DNA from: Stramonita haemastoma
Lineage: Eukaryota > Mollusca > Gastropoda > Neogastropoda > Muricidae
NCBI GenBank assembly: GCA_030674155.1
Contig: CM060342.1
Location: forward strand, 19,978,866-20,042,865
DNA: 64,000 nt
Direction of reading: 5' to 3'
How positions within the stretch are numbered: the first letter of the stretch is position 1; every line of letters begins with the position of its first letter. Below are positions 1 to 11,960 of this stretch, piece after piece. A program made the position numbers and the translations under genes. The notes below the pieces were generated by a model. That model searched no databases. It was not told where the DNA came from and saw nothing but the letters and a program-made list of their open reading frames with translations.

Positions 1-373
1 AAAACTAACGAAGTGTGCCGCGCTAAATTAAGAAAAACAGCTTTAAAGTTGGGAGTGTTTTTAATACGCACCTGACAGTCCATTTTGGTCACTGTCAATG
101 CTTTCAGTGGCTGAAGTTTGTTGAGTAGTGCTAGTTGTTTTTTCTGCCATTCTCCTGTGTTCATGTGCAACATGTCCGCTCTGTCACATCAGTTCCGCGC
201 ATGGGCACCATGTGATCCGGTCAGTCATGTGACCCGCGGAGGAGTAGTGTGGTCAATCGCAACTCTTTGCTAGTATTACGAAATAGGTCCAATACGCTTT
301 TTTTCTTCTTCTTCTTCCTTTTCCCCCTCATTTCTTCTCATGTAGTTTTCTCGTTTCGAAATATAAAAGGGGT

Positions 374-403
<30 letters not shown>
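374..403 (+). repeat. Poly(G) homopolymer, 30 bases
   Basis: An uninterrupted run of 30 G follows a short GGGGT. Such runs can form G-quadruplexes and are prone to length errors in sequencing, so the exact count is uncertain. Confidence 0.9.
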
Positions 404-405
<2 letters not shown>

Positions 406-823
406 TGTGGGTTTTGGCTATTCAACTTAGGCTGACTTTATCATGTGACTCAATGATATTTTATCAGAACATTAAGCAATTTGACTATTCACAGGTCCGT
501 GTGACATTTTATTGTAAATCATGTATCCCACCAAATCTTTATCTTTAAACGAGCGTAACAGAAACTTGCGCAAGCAATTCTGTCGCTTTTCGTTCATCGG
601 CCCGTGGTATCAGTTTGTAAATATTGTCATGCATCCACACGACGGACACATGTGCTATTTCTTCCGACAAAAACAATTAACGTTGACCAAGATGTTAACT
701 GGTGCTTCACAGCCCGTTTAAGCTCATCCGGAGGTTTACTAGTTTATTGTCTGTGCGCGCACACAAACACACACACACAATAAGTCCACCCCTTTACTCC
801 TCTTGTGGTGTGGGGGTGGGGGA

Positions 824-844
824 GGGGGGGGGGGGGGGGGGGGG
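824..844 (+). repeat. Poly(G) homopolymer, 21 bases
   Basis: A run of 21 G is preceded by the G-rich pieces TGGGGGTGGGGGA. It is the second long G tract within 500 bases on the same strand. Confidence 0.9.
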
Positions 845-1551
845 TTGAGAGGGGATGCACGCGCACTCGTTTTATTATCAATGGTAAAAGTATGTCGTTT
901 GCCATCAGTATCATGTTTGTGTCCAAAACTTCTCTTTTTTTTCCTATTTGGATGCATGCCTGCCCGTCAGTATGTAGGCTAACATGTTTTGTTTTTTAGC
1001 TTTCCTGTTATTATTTTTGTTTGTGTTTAGAGTGTAGATGTCTATCAGTTCTGCAGCAGAGTGACTTTACCTCTTGCCGACCTTTTGTTAAAGGTGAAAA
1101 ATATGACCATGATATATACAATAGCATGCTGAAACCAAACCATGGACCAGTCAGTTCATACCATGAAAGACACCTCTTATTTATCTCCTTGCTCTCTCCT
1201 TCTTTCTTTTCTTCACTCACTCAATTCTGTTCTGCTTTCCAGAAGAGAAGGCCAATGTATGCCAGCGGGAACGGATGACAAAATGTAGACAAATGCATAC
1301 AAATGGGAAAAAAATGCTCATAACTGTTTATTCCTTTATTCTCAAAACAAGATATTTTTTTTATATTATTTCCTTGAGGAGTCAGATCACTCAGTGGGGC
1401 ACAGATCTTGATTTTTCAGGATGGGGGCAAGTTGAACCTGGCAGAGCCCATCATCTTCAGGTAAAGGATGCATGCTGGGCATGTTTCATTTGTGTTTCCA
1501 TTATCCATGCCCACCAGACACTGACTGTATTTAAAAAAAAAATTTTAAGGG

Positions 1552-1711
1552 AAAGGTGTCCCATAACCTAGGCAGTCATAGGGGAGCAAGGCGTCAGAGA
1601 CCTCAGCTTCTCTAGGGGCCAGCATGTTGAGGGCGGCGCCCATCTCCTCTCCCTCACTGCATTACCTTCCCTGACCCAACAGAGGGCAGTTATCCATTTA
1701 CAGCTTTAAAG
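1552..1711 (+). repeat. Dispersed repeat, ~150 bp, copy 1
   Basis: This segment is repeated at 3518-3670 with scattered substitutions. The match starts at AAAGGTGTCCCATAACCTAG and ends near the shared CAGCTTTAAAG / TTTAAAGCT. No tRNA-like promoter boxes are evident. It could be a short interspersed element fragment or an old duplication; its class is unknown. Confidence 0.7.
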
Positions 1712-1825
1712 AAAAAAAGTGTGATTTTCTTCTAGTTTGCTGCCTGACTGATGGTATGGGTCTGTAAATTTATACATCATAGGACCACTTCATCCCTCAA
1801 GTCAAATTGTGGCTATCGTTGTGGT

Positions 1826-1885
1826 GGCTAGACGGCGCATACGCAAAATTTCATCATTGGTGAACCTTGGAGCTCTAGCCAAGAA
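1826..1885 (+). repeat. SINE 3'-tail fragment
   Basis: The stretch around TTGGTGAACCTTGGAGCTCT and GCCAAGAAACAGC resembles the 3' tail of the tRNA-derived SINE at 6708-7085 and 19925-20322, which ends in a similar CACTGGTGAACC...CTAGCC. Head and core are absent. A following piece (about 1916-1990) recurs loosely at 2765-2850. Confidence 0.45.
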
Positions 1886-2009
1886 ACAGCAAAGAAAAAT
1901 AAGATGCTACGAGTATTTGTTTTTTCTGCCTTTTGCATCACAAACCAGCCCCTTATCATGTGACATAGGTGTGCTTTTCTTCTTTTTTTTTTTTTTGCTG
2001 CCTCATCTT

Positions 2010-2770
2010 CCGTGACGCTCCTGTCCCCCGCCGCTCCCACGCCGCTCGCTTCAACTTCCCGCCACAGCGATGCCCAGGTTTATGTCTCATCCCCAGGGTC
2101 GGAAGTGCACAGGGAGTTCATCGATATTAGGCCGTCGCGGGGCCACCAGCCAGAGGGCCCTGCACTTCTGCTGGTCACTTTGGTGGTGTTCAGTGGTGCC
2201 TGTTCTGAGCTAACATACGCAGGACACCACCTACTAAGCCCCCTACTAACGACAGTATTAGCTCAGTCGCGGAGCCAGACTGAGTGAGACGCCCACCCGA
2301 GGTGGCGACACCACAACATCCCTCCAACGACCGCCTCCCCGCGAACCTCCAACCCCAAAGGCTTTGACACAAATTCACCATAGGCACAGAAGTGTATGGG
2401 GAAACCGAATCTGAGGTCACCATGAGACCAGAGCAACCGGGCCCACGGAATCAGTGGCTATTTTTTCATTGCATGATGATCGATGAGAATGAGGATGATG
2501 TAATGATGCTGCTGTGGAGGTGCATATGCTTGGAGACTACTTGACAGGGCTGTACTCTACGCTTACTATCATAATATATCCTAATATATCCCGGCGTCAA
2601 CCGGCCCGAGAGACACAGACACCTGCAGTGTTGGTCAGGTAATTTGAGCAACACTCTCAAAGTCGCATCCGCAAAGTGGATGAAGCTCGACTGTGTGGTC
2701 CCATCTCCCCATTGAGCCCACAGCACACTCACTCTGGGTAGGAGCCGACCGGAGCCCGAAAAATCCCTAG
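2010..2770. other. GC-richer unclassified segment
   Basis: This segment is clearly richer in G and C than the AT-rich DNA around it. It contains CpG-rich stretches such as GGCGTCAACCGGCCCGAGAG near 2593. Frames in both strands are short and match nothing I recognise. The compositional contrast suggests an inserted repeat of unknown class rather than a gene. Confidence 0.35.
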
Positions 2771-2890
2771 ATATGGTTTTCTCTGCCTTTGCATCCGAAA
2801 CCCAGCAACCACTGGTTCATGCTGACATAGGTGTGCTTTTCTTGTCTGAAAAGTCAACAGGGTTGCACTCATCATTCTGTCCCTTTTGCT

Positions 2891-3014
<124 letters not shown>

Positions 3015-3071
3015 CTAATCAAAAGAAAAATGTCAGTTTGCATCTGGATGTTTGCTTTTCCCTCATTGAGA

Positions 3072-3131
3072 ACACACACACACACACACAACACACACAC
3101 ACACTCTCTCTCTCTCTCTCTTCTCTCTCTC
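3072..3131 (+). repeat. (CA)n-(CT)n compound microsatellite
   Basis: CA repeats with one ACA-ACA interruption pass directly into CT repeats. Confidence 0.9.
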
Positions 3132-3517
3132 TGTATCAGCATTGTATAACTAGTTCTTGGTATGTGCTTTCCTTTCCTTAATTCTCTACTTGACTAAAAA
3201 AAACTTGGTGATGCAAGTCGTTAGCTAGAAAGAACGAAGCAAAACTGCAAGAATGTATATTTCTTCTGTTTATATTGCCAAAGTCCTAGTGTAATCTGCA
3301 CTTGATTTTCAAACTTGGTAGTTTTCAGTAACTGTGATAGTGTGCTACCCCAGGGACTGATTGATCCAATAGTTTTGGGAAATACTTTGTTCTGTTTTAC
3401 ACAGAGTAACTTTGTTTCTTTTTCTTTTATATAAAATGCAATTTATATGTTTGTGAACAGAGATATTCTGAATGATACATCAGCCCTGATATGGTGTACA
3501 AACAACATAAAAAAGGT

Positions 3518-3670
3518 AAAGGTGTCCCATAACCTAGGCAGTCGTAGGGGAGCGAGCATCAGAGACCTCAGCTTCTCTGGGGCCAGCGTTTTGAGGGCAG
3601 CACCCATCTCCTCTCCTTCGCTGCTTTACCTTCCCTGACCCTAAAGAGGGCAGGTACACATTTAAAGCTA
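3518..3670 (+). repeat. Dispersed repeat, ~150 bp, copy 2
   Basis: This is the second copy of the segment at 1552-1711. It starts at the same AAAGGTGTCCCATAACCTAG and stays alignable to the shared CTTTACCTTCCCTGACC and beyond. Confidence 0.7.
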
Positions 3671-3863
3671 CAAAATATTTACAAACAAAATAAAATGTAA
3701 AAAAAATAAGCAATTGACACATTTCATAACAGCTTTTAGTCTCTGTGCAAGCCTCATTTCTTTACCTGGATGCTATCTGTCTTTCTTTCATGCCTGGTTT
3801 TCTCTGTTTACTGGCCTGTGTAGTGGCGTTTTAAGTCCAGAAACAGTTTTGTCCATTTTTTTA

Positions 3864-4275
3864 GGGGGAAGGCAGGTAGCTCAGTGGCTAAAGCATTGCA
3901 CTCTCAATTTGACAGTCAGGAATCGAGCTTGGGTTCAAACCACTCCCAAGATACCTGTTCAAGGTGATTTTTCCCCTGGGGAACATCAGAACTGACTCCA
4001 CTCCCCCCAAAAGTCCTCCAGATGAGACTATAAACCAACGCCCTGTGTGCAAATGCCTGCAGAACATCTTGCACACAAGTTAAAACCCATTCTGCCTTAT
4101 GGAAGAGTAGGCTATTCGTGCCAGTAAGAACAAATGTTTTTTTTAAAAAAGCATGCTCACTAGTACCATGTTTAGACATCATCCCTAAAGTTGATGCAGC
4201 TATCTTAATGGTGAGCCAACACGATTGCATTCACAAAAAATCTCAACATTGAACCTCAAAGCTGTAGCCAAGGAG
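3864..4275 (+). mobile_element. tRNA-derived SINE, near full length
   Basis: The 5' head is tRNA-like. An A-box-like GGTAGCTCAGTGGCTAAAGC lies near 3875, and a B-box-like GGGTTCAAACC near 3931. The core follows, with GTCCTCCAGATGAGACTATA and CTGCAGAACATCTTGCACAC, then GGAAGAGTAGGCTATTCGTG. The 3' tail (TAGACATCATCCCTAAAGTT, CTGTAGCCAAGGAG) is shared with other copies in the window. It would be transcribed by RNA polymerase III from the head and mobilised by a partner LINE. Boundaries are approximate. Confidence 0.75.
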
Positions 4276-4444
4276 TGGGCCAAAAAAAAATTCATGTTCC
4301 ACATTCACTTGGTCAGCTTTAGAATATTTCCTCTGTAGTGTTTAAGTCCAAAAACAATTTATAACGTTTATATAAGAATTGAAAGAGCACAGCTATAAAT
4401 ATTTTAACTTTCTGAGAAAGCATTTTTTTGTGTGAATGTGGAGA

Positions 4445-4465
4445 CGTGTGTGTGTGTGAGAGTGT

Positions 4466-4525
<60 letters not shown>

Positions 4526-4543
4526 TGCGCGTGCGCACATATG

Positions 4544-4580
<37 letters not shown>
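4445..4580. repeat. (TG)n followed by (CA)n, inverted microsatellite
   Basis: About 90 bases of TG repeat pass through TGTGCGCGTGCGCACATATGCACGCA into about 35 bases of CA repeat. The two arms are complementary around a GCGCGTGCGCAC centre, so a long hairpin or cruciform and Z-DNA are both possible. Confidence 0.9.
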
Positions 4581-4584
<4 letters not shown>

Positions 4585-4959
4585 GTGTACACATCCTCCT
4601 GTATCATTAACAAAAGAAATGAACTCTTAGCAATTTTTCCCCATACATTAATTCCTTGTCACCAAGCTATCCAGCCAATTCATGCAGTTACAGGCATGTC
4701 TAATATGCATGAAAACACTGGTTGACACCAAACTTGTCCTATATCATCTCCACCAGATTATATGCATAGCAGACATACATCTGTTGTTCAAAGGATATGC
4801 AGGCATGGAAGAAATGCAAGCTGTGGTGCCTGTCTCTGTCTTACTCCTGAAATTTTCCCACAAAACTTCAAACTTGCTTGAAGTGATTTATGCATTGGCA
4901 CAGGCACTGTGAAATTGAATATTAACATTATGGTAGGACATCGGGGTCAAAACTCATAA

Positions 4960-5062
4960 TTTTTTTTCATTCTTCAGCTATAACTCTTAAGGCTCACCAA
5001 TGGAAAGATGTATATGTGACTGTTTTTACCCACCATAAAGGTAGCCACATTCTGATTTTAGG
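4960..5062 (-). repeat. SINE 3'-tail fragment, reversed
   Basis: Reading the minus strand gives the SINE tail pattern: a sequence like GGTGGGTAAAAACAGTCACA, then CATTGGTGAGCC and a remnant of the CTCTAGCC end. Head and core are missing. Confidence 0.45.
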
Positions 5063-5495
5063 GATATATTTTGTTTTCAAACTCGTGTTAGAAGTCATAC
5101 ATATAATGAAAGGGCACTACTTCCAAAGCCTAAAAATCCACAAAATTACTCAAGTTTCATAAACTGTTGCCACGGAAACAACCCAGTATGGCAGCCAACA
5201 AAATGAAATGTTTCAAACTTCTGTACCTTTTAAAAAAATTTTTTAATCCATAACAAGTACAAGAAACCTGTGTTTTACAGACATGATCTAGTACAATCTA
5301 AATTCTTTAAATTCATGAAAGGAAATCTGATATTTTGCATTTAGCAATTTTTTTATACTAAAAAAAGAACATTGATTTTGGGCCATTTTTTAGACCCGCA
5401 TCTGCTCTTTAATTACAGGCACTGAGACACTTTAGACAGTTTGTTGTTTGTCCCTTTCACCATGGTCTAATACACAGTCACATCAGGTTGCTGTT

Positions 5496-5496
<1 letters not shown>

Positions 5497-5570
<74 letters not shown>
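5497..5570 (+). repeat. (GA)n microsatellite
   Basis: An uninterrupted GA run abuts the A/T-rich end of the reversed SINE that follows. Confidence 0.95.
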
Positions 5571-5572
<2 letters not shown>

Positions 5573-5575
<3 letters not shown>

Positions 5576-5885
5576 ATTTATTTTATTTATTCTTTTATAT
5601 CGAGGATAACAGAATAAGCAATCATGTGCTTTTTTTTATCCGGTCCCCGTGTGTATGCAGCTTTGTAAATATTGTCATCTGTTCCCACCGGCACATGATG
5701 GCCTACTCTTACAAAAAGCGGAACAGGATTTAACGTGTGCGCAAGATGTTCTGCGTGCGTTCGCACACGGGGCCTCGGTTTAAAGTCTCATCCGAAGGAC
5801 TTTTGGGGAGAGTGGAGTCAGCACTGATGTTAACTCCAGGACGAAAATTTCCTCGACCGGACTCGAACCCGGGTCTTCAAGAGTG
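5573..5885 (-). mobile_element. tRNA-derived SINE, alternative tail, reversed
   Basis: On the minus strand the B box GACCCGGGTTCGAGTCC is followed by the core (CAGAACATCTTGCGCACACG, then AGTAGGCCATCATGTGCCGG). The tail differs from that of the 3864 copy and contains an AAGCAC...GATTGCTTATT stretch that ends in ATATAAAAGAATAAATAAA. The A box is missing or degraded, so the 5' end is truncated. Copies at 16627-16802 and 19321-19566 share this tail. Confidence 0.75.
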
Positions 5886-6430
5886 AAAGAGAGAGAATAA
5901 TGCATGCTCAATCATTCATGTCCATCACAACAGTAGGAAAACTAAGATTCCCTATTCAGTACTCCCGAGGCTACATATGTGATTTTATCATATCGTAGCA
6001 AAAAAAAAAAAAGAAAAAAAAGGTTGTTGTTTTCTGTGCACTGGTATTGTATACCACTTTCAGTCACGGTGGATTTCTCTGCATGAAACTTGAGCTGTTT
6101 TTCACAGGGAGAGTGTGTGTCTCAACTATAATAGCACAACCCCTTCATTTTTGGTTTTGTTTTCCTCTCTGCGTGTGTATATGTTTCACTTATGAGAGTG
6201 GCCTTTTTTTCTACAGTGTTTTCCTCAATAACTCTCTTGTTTCCATGTGTTGTTTAACATGCGCTGTATGTGTGTTTTATATTGGTTTATATTTATATGT
6301 TTGTTATAAATTTAAATTGTTATTGGTTACATGTGTAAGAATTGGTTCAATGCAAGCGTTTAGATTTGCTTTTGCAAGATACAATGCTATACAAATTCCA
6401 TTTAATATCATTTTTATTTATCATTATTAT
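5886..6430. other. AT-rich non-coding DNA
   Basis: An open frame of about 150 codons lies at 6047-6502 on the plus strand. It is an AT-rich string of hydrophobic residues with no recognisable family, so it is not called. Nothing else is evident. Confidence 0.4.
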
Positions 6431-6439
6431 ATCCAGTTT

Positions 6440-6592
6440 CTTGATTTATCATCTCATCCGGAAGACAATCACCCAAACAACCACTCACGGTCTAGTGGAT
6501 AGAGAATAAGTTCAGGTTCATACAGGGATTGAACCCATGACTTCTCGCATTCTGCATGGGTGTGTTATCTATTGATCACTGACCCACTTTTC
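6440..6592 (-). mobile_element. tRNA-derived SINE head fragment, reversed
   Basis: On the minus strand GGGTCAGTGATCAATAGATA resembles an A box, and ATGGGTTCAATCCC, about 40 bases later, matches a B box. A short core piece (TCTTCCGGATGAG) follows. The tail is missing. A cloverleaf was not folded, and the sequence runs on past the tRNA-like part, so a SINE is favoured over a real tRNA gene. Confidence 0.55.
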
Positions 6593-6707
6593 TGCTTTGC
6601 CACAATCCATTTTCGATAATAAAAAAATCAAATGGCATGTTTTTAAATCTCTCTCTCTACGGCTCAAGCCGAAAGCTTTGCCAGCTACTGATGTAAGCAA
6701 CAAACGC

Positions 6708-7085
6708 TTTAGCTGAGTGGTTAAGTCCATTCCACTTCAATCCCATGGGTCCATGAAGTTGTGGGTTCCAATCTTGGCGGCATCTGAAGAACTACTGGAG
6801 GAGATTTTTTATGATCTGACATTTCCCTGGTGAACTTCTAGTGCAGACCTGCAAGTGCCTTAATTCCCTTCATGTATGTACACATGCAGAGGGTCTAGTG
6901 CATATTAAAGATCTTGTAATTCATGTCACTGTTTGAGGGGTTACAGAAACATGAACATACCCAGTATACATCCATGAAGTTGCAATGAGGTTACCTTCAT
7001 GACACGTTAAAAACAGCTGCATACGCAACCTCTCACCACTGGTAAGCCTGACAGCTCTAGCCAAGCAACATAAACAAAAACCAAA
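6708..7085 (+). mobile_element. tRNA-derived SINE
   Basis: The head has TTTAGCTGAGTGGTTAAG (A box, of the leucine/serine tRNA type) and GTGGGTTCCAATCTTGG (B box). The middle differs from the 3864 core. The 3' end (CTCTCACCACTGGTAAGCCT, CAGCTCTAGCCAAGCAAC) matches the shared tail. This suggests a related family with its own middle section. Confidence 0.65.
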
Positions 7086-7089
7086 TTTT

Positions 7090-10000
7090 TTTCAAATCCA
7101 GCAGATACAAGTAATAATTTTCATAGAATATTTAAAATCATGAAGAAATTTCTTTAAACTAAATTGAAAATATCAAACACACACACACACTCAAAAAAAT
7201 CATTTCTTAAAAACTCACACAAAAATCCAAACTGATTAAAAGTAATATATTCTAAGAGTGTCAAACATAAACACAGCACCCATTTGTCTGATCAAACTAT
7301 TTAAGGTTTCCGTCAAACAATGAATAATCCAATATTATTGTTGTTTATAGCCCCACCAACCACTGAAGCCATTAGAGGCTGGTACCTCCTAAACATTTTA
7401 ATCTCAGAAATGATAAGCAAAAATATATTAAATAAAAGGATGCAAGACAATATTAGTTCAGTCAAGTTCAAAGACAATGTCTAGCAGAATTTGATGGTCT
7501 TTGCCTTCAGCAACAAATATGTGTTGGTTGCCTTGATTGGCTTTGTTCACTTGCTCATATTTTGTTCTTAATGATTATGGTTTACTCTCATATCGTTGTT
7601 TTTTTTGTTTTGTTCGCATTCATTTGAGCAAATACATAGGTGGGGGGATCATATGAGTGCTTGCCTATATTTTTCTATGTATATACTTGTATATATGCCT
7701 CATTTGTTTATAGTGTGCTGGATTTTTTTTTTCGTCTTTGAAAAATTATGATATAGGTGCAATACTGATTATAAAAAAATATATTGTTTGATATATGATA
7801 CAAGATACTTGTATCTTGAATATGAAAATTATTGCTTGATATATGATACAAGATATACTATACCTGTATCTTGAATATGAAAAATGTTGCTTGAAATATA
7901 ATGTGATAATAAACTGCATAGACACATGAAAGAGATTACCGTAAAAACTAAAGCTGCATCATCACACAATTAAACAGTGAAATGATCAGCATTATTGTAA
8001 CTGAAAGATAAATTTGGAAAAAACACAAATGCCCCCCCCCCCCCCCCCCCCCCCAATAAACTTGAATTTAGGTCTCTGAAAACTAAATTCAACCAAGAAA
8101 TCAAATAACTTGACTTAATATAATATCATTCATAAAAAGTAGGAACACCAACTCACCTTTGTACTTTTACTGTAGTGCTGATAATATATGATTAAACAAG
8201 AAAAAAAACATGTGAATAGAAAGATTTTTTTAAACATGTATCCAAAACATAGATAAGGAATATCTGGTGGAAAGTCACACTTAAAAGGATTGAACCTTGG
8301 TGCTCACTGTCTGAGGTACAATAACTACAGAATGGATCTGTCTCAGAGGCATCTCTCATTGGTTTTCTTGGGGTGTGTTTTTTCTTTTTTTCAAAATCAA
8401 TCACATAAAATTTCTTTTTAATGGAGATGTGGACTGGGGTGGGGGTGGGGGGGTTAAAGGTGGGGGTGAAGGTGAGATGGAGTAAAAATCACAACAATTC
8501 AGCAAGTCAACAACTTTGCGCCTCTGGTTGTGCATGTCATGAAATTTAAACAAACAAAAATCACACAATAGATTGAAACTGAAAAGAAATGTTGGGATAG
8601 TTTATCGTGAAATAAAAGATACAAATAATACAGGTCAATTTAGTGAAGAAACTTTCAGCGTAGTTGCCCTGCTCAATACCATAATGAGCTTTGAGCAAAT
8701 TTGAATGAACAAATCAAACTTGAAACCAGCATGTCTCCTTATCGACACAATGCTGATCCAAGTCAAATAGTTATAGACTGTTTTAAGCTTTAGTGTCAAC
8801 ATTCTACACTTTTAAAACCAGAACTTACAGATCTAGAAATAGTCATAGTCTGCCATGTCAAAACATGACACGAGTGTTTTGTTTTTTTTATCAGAGCTTA
8901 GCAAGATGTTACTTTTCACAAAATTTTCATTCAACTATTGTAAATAAGTCTTGATTTGATATATAACAGTTGAATTGAATTTCAACAGATATCTTTTTTC
9001 TAAAATATTGCGAAAAAAGACAAATCTTTATAAATGCAAAGTCTGACTGCTGAAAAATCTTCAGTTCCCAAATTTCCATGCTAGAGGCTGAAAACGTCAA
9101 AAAGTTGATTTTTATGTATTCACCAAATTCCACACAGATCAAGACTGAAAAGTACAGATGAAATTTGAGCAACCAATCCACACTTTGTGCTTTAGCCCAT
9201 GCAGAGGAATGTTGAATACATTTCTGTGTTAAAACACAAGGTAGAGAAAACTAGATGTTTGATTCAGTTGTGCAAAGTGTGTCACAATTATATTCTCATT
9301 TTGATTTTGTTGTCAGTATGTTTGCAACTTTTTTACCTAAAGTTTTACTATTACACAGTCAATGTAAACAAAAAAAAAATTAAGAAGCTACTCTATAGTA
9401 TGTATGATATACCACAAAGATGCATTATCTTTGTTTGAAAACATTCTCAGCATAAAAAGTAACAGCCTGCAATATTTTTCATTCCCTTTTTTACAAGCAA
9501 AAATCTTATGTGCATGCTATTCCATAGACTCAGTTCAGTCCTCATCTTCCACATTTGTGCAAAACATTATAGTATAACTCATTCCATACTTGTCCATGAT
9601 CAAATATTCATTAAAAAAAATTCTTTTTGCCATTTCTTTAAAAATTGCCTGTTCATTTTTAATGTAAATAAATCTGACATCTTTTCAGCTTCGACAGATA
9701 ACAGCTAGTTTTACCTATTCCTTTTTTTATGGTGGGTTGTTGTTGTTGTTGTTATTCAGTTAACACCCTCTTAAGGTCTTTGTAAGTTTTCGTATAAAAC
9801 ATGAGGCATTCCACATTTTTTATCAAGCAAGATTCTGTTCATAATGCCTTTCTTCCAGAATCAGTAAACCATACTCAGAAAAAACAACAACCCCAAACCA
9901 GTTGAATAAATCAGAGTATGATGGACAACAACAAAAATTTTAGCAGATTACTGCAGTCATGATGGTTGTTCAAATACAAAAGATCACAAAATTAATGTAA

Positions 10001-10930
10001 GTGCATTTTTCAGAGGTTGATGAAGAGTTTCTTTGGATTATTTCCCAGTCGGAATATCACACATATAAATGCATTCATCAAACATCAATGGATAGTTTCT
10101 TTAGATAATTTTGACAAGTCATTCTGGAATGAACAATTCAAAATGTACCCAAGCCCTGAAGAAAGCTACCCTACAAAAAATGGATGTTGAAGTGAATAGC
10201 AAGCTGCAATCATTGAAAAAACAACAACAACGAAACCCAACATAAACCAAATAAAAAATAAAATCTAAAGACTGCAAAATCTAAATCAAAATTAAGAGAC
10301 TGAACAATCTAAACTAACTGATTTCTACGTTGATGTAGAGTGTCGTGAAAGATTCACTGGACAAGAAAGGAGAAAATATCCAGCTTGAAATTCTTGATAC
10401 AAACATAGCCAAAAAAATGAATAAATTTTTTTTTAAGTTCAAAAGATAGCTACAGATAAGGTAAAATATTGACAGACAAATCTGGATGTAACATCTTTAT
10501 ACACAAGGGAAAAAAATCAAACGAAGAACGGACCTTAATTCAAATCTACAACACAAAAAAACCTCCTACCAATATGGTATAATTGTCTATAATACAAAAC
10601 AAAACACCCAACCACAATTCAAAGTTAAATCTTAACTACTACCATTAATATAATACAATTTTCTTCATATCCATCTGCAATGAATCAGTTGGGGTTTCTT
10701 TTTCCCAAAACACCAGCTACAACAAGTTGGCAATGTTATAAAATGATGAGTATATTATAAAAAAAAAATCTGGATAACTGAAATGATACACCTACAATGG
10801 AGAAAATGAGAAGTGAAAACAGATCTTGCAAAAAATGATGGCGCATATCTAGATTTGAAGGAGAGTCAGGAGAGAGTTTAGCATGTATTATTACCTCTTT
10901 TGGGCCATGCAGCACATAGTTGCTCACATG
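7090..10930. other. AT-rich non-coding DNA, no gene recognised
   Basis: This long AT-rich stretch has only short, low-complexity open frames and no recognised domain or exon. It lies downstream of the minus-strand universal stress protein exon and could be its 3' region or an intron; neither is proven. It contains a C homopolymer at 8032-8054. Confidence 0.5.
8032..8054 (-). repeat. Poly(C) homopolymer, 23 bases
   Basis: A run of 23 C, equal to poly(G) on the minus strand, follows AAACACAAATG and precedes AATAAA. Confidence 0.9.
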
Positions 10931-10969
10931 TTTTGAGTCACTGCATGCACAGACTTGCACACTCACTCT

Positions 10970-11235
10970 CTGTCACACACGCACATGCATCATGCATCAC
11001 ACACAACACAAAAAACCACAACACAACACACACACACAACAACACAACACACACAAAAAAAACCCACAACACAACACACACACAACAAACACAACACACA
11101 CACACAACAACACAAACACAACAACAACACACAACAAACACAACACACACACACACAAACACACCCACAACACACAAACACACACAACACACAAAACACA
11201 ACACATCAAACCACACAAACAAACTAAAACACCGC
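10970..11235 (+). repeat. CA-rich low-complexity block
   Basis: The block is an irregular mix of CACA, AACAC and short A runs, almost free of G on the plus strand. All frames stay open because of composition, which artificially extends the stress-protein frame on the minus strand. Confidence 0.85.
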
Positions 11236-11339
11236 AGAGAGACACAACAAAACAAAAGGGAAACACTACACACTAAACTCCCTCCTGGCCTTGACAAGGC
11301 ATGACGATCTAAACATACACCTACAGACGGGCAGTACCG

Positions 11340-11567
11340 AACCACCCTGAAGATTCCATGATGAGATTCCTCCTTCATGCGACACACCATGACGGGACAG
11401 GCGGCGTGGTGCAACACGGAGTCAGACACAGAGCCCAGGATTGTCCGGCGGAAGGAGCTTTGGCCGCGGGTTCCCATGACGATCATGGACACTTTGTGTT
11501 TCTGCGCGGCCTTGCAAATCTCCTCCCAGGGTTCTCTGCCATCCAGCTCCATGAACTCTCCTTCTAT
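11340..11567 (-). CDS. Universal stress protein, C-terminal exon (partial)
   Basis: Translation from a splice acceptor (TTTTCCAATGTGCAG, AG at 11568-11569) opens with IEGEFMELDG. It then runs through a USP-A type C-terminus: VSMIVMGTRGQ, then RRTILGSVSDSVLHHAACPV and MVCR. The MGTRG and GSVSD segments correspond to the nucleotide-binding loop of the family (G-2x-G-9x-G[S/T]). These small cytosolic proteins bind ATP or act as stress-related chaperone-like factors and are common in molluscs and other invertebrates. Upstream exons were not found. The frame remains open into the CA-rich block, so the true stop or donor is unclear; GTAGGTG near 11320 is a possible donor. Nothing in this exon looks broken. 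Confidence 0.8.
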
Positions 11568-11619
11568 CTGCACATTGGAAAAATGTAGGGTTCTGGAAAA
11601 GGATGTAGTATCTGTGATG

Positions 11620-11960
11620 GTGGTGGTGTGGTGGTTGGTGGTGTGTGGTGGTGGTGTGGTGGTGGTGGTGGTTGGTGGTGATGATGTTGATGATGTTGGT
11701 GATGATGATGATGACTAATGAAGATAATGATGACAAATGAAGATAATGATGTGATGAAGACTAATGAGGATGATGATGGTGATTATGACTAATAAAGATG
11801 ATGATGGTGATTATGACTAATAAAGATGATGAGACTAATGAAGATAATGATGATGACTAATGTAGATAATGATGGTGATGATAACCAAAGAAGATAATGA
11901 TGACTAATGAAGATAATGATGATGACTATTGAATATAATTATGAGGAGGAGGAGGATAAC
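11620..11960 (+). repeat. GTG/GAT-rich minisatellite region
   Basis: A GTGGTG stretch passes into GATGAT triplets. Irregular repeats of about 25-30 bases follow, built on GATGACTAATGAAGATAATG and a variant with GGTGATTATGACTAATAAA. It lies just upstream (on the minus strand) of the stress-protein exon, so it is probably intronic. Confidence 0.8.

Larger units (their letters stand above)
1..1551. other. Non-coding flank, no gene recognised
   Basis: No coding exon, tRNA-like head or known element was recognised. Short open frames here are interrupted, run through homopolymers and match no family I know. The stretch contains two long G homopolymers, listed separately, and a short CA/TG-rich patch near 760-780. 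Confidence 0.5.

Noticed and set aside
6047..6502. 151-codon plus-strand frame with hydrophobic stretches
   Set aside because: AT-rich composition, no family match, no splice or promoter context, and it runs into a SINE fragment.
6530..6590. Possible tRNA gene
   Set aside because: A and B boxes are present but the sequence continues into SINE core and no clean acceptor stem was found by eye.
10938..11339. Extension of the stress-protein frame into a Cys/Val-rich tail
   Set aside because: The tail is the reverse complement of the CA-rich block and has no counterpart in the family.
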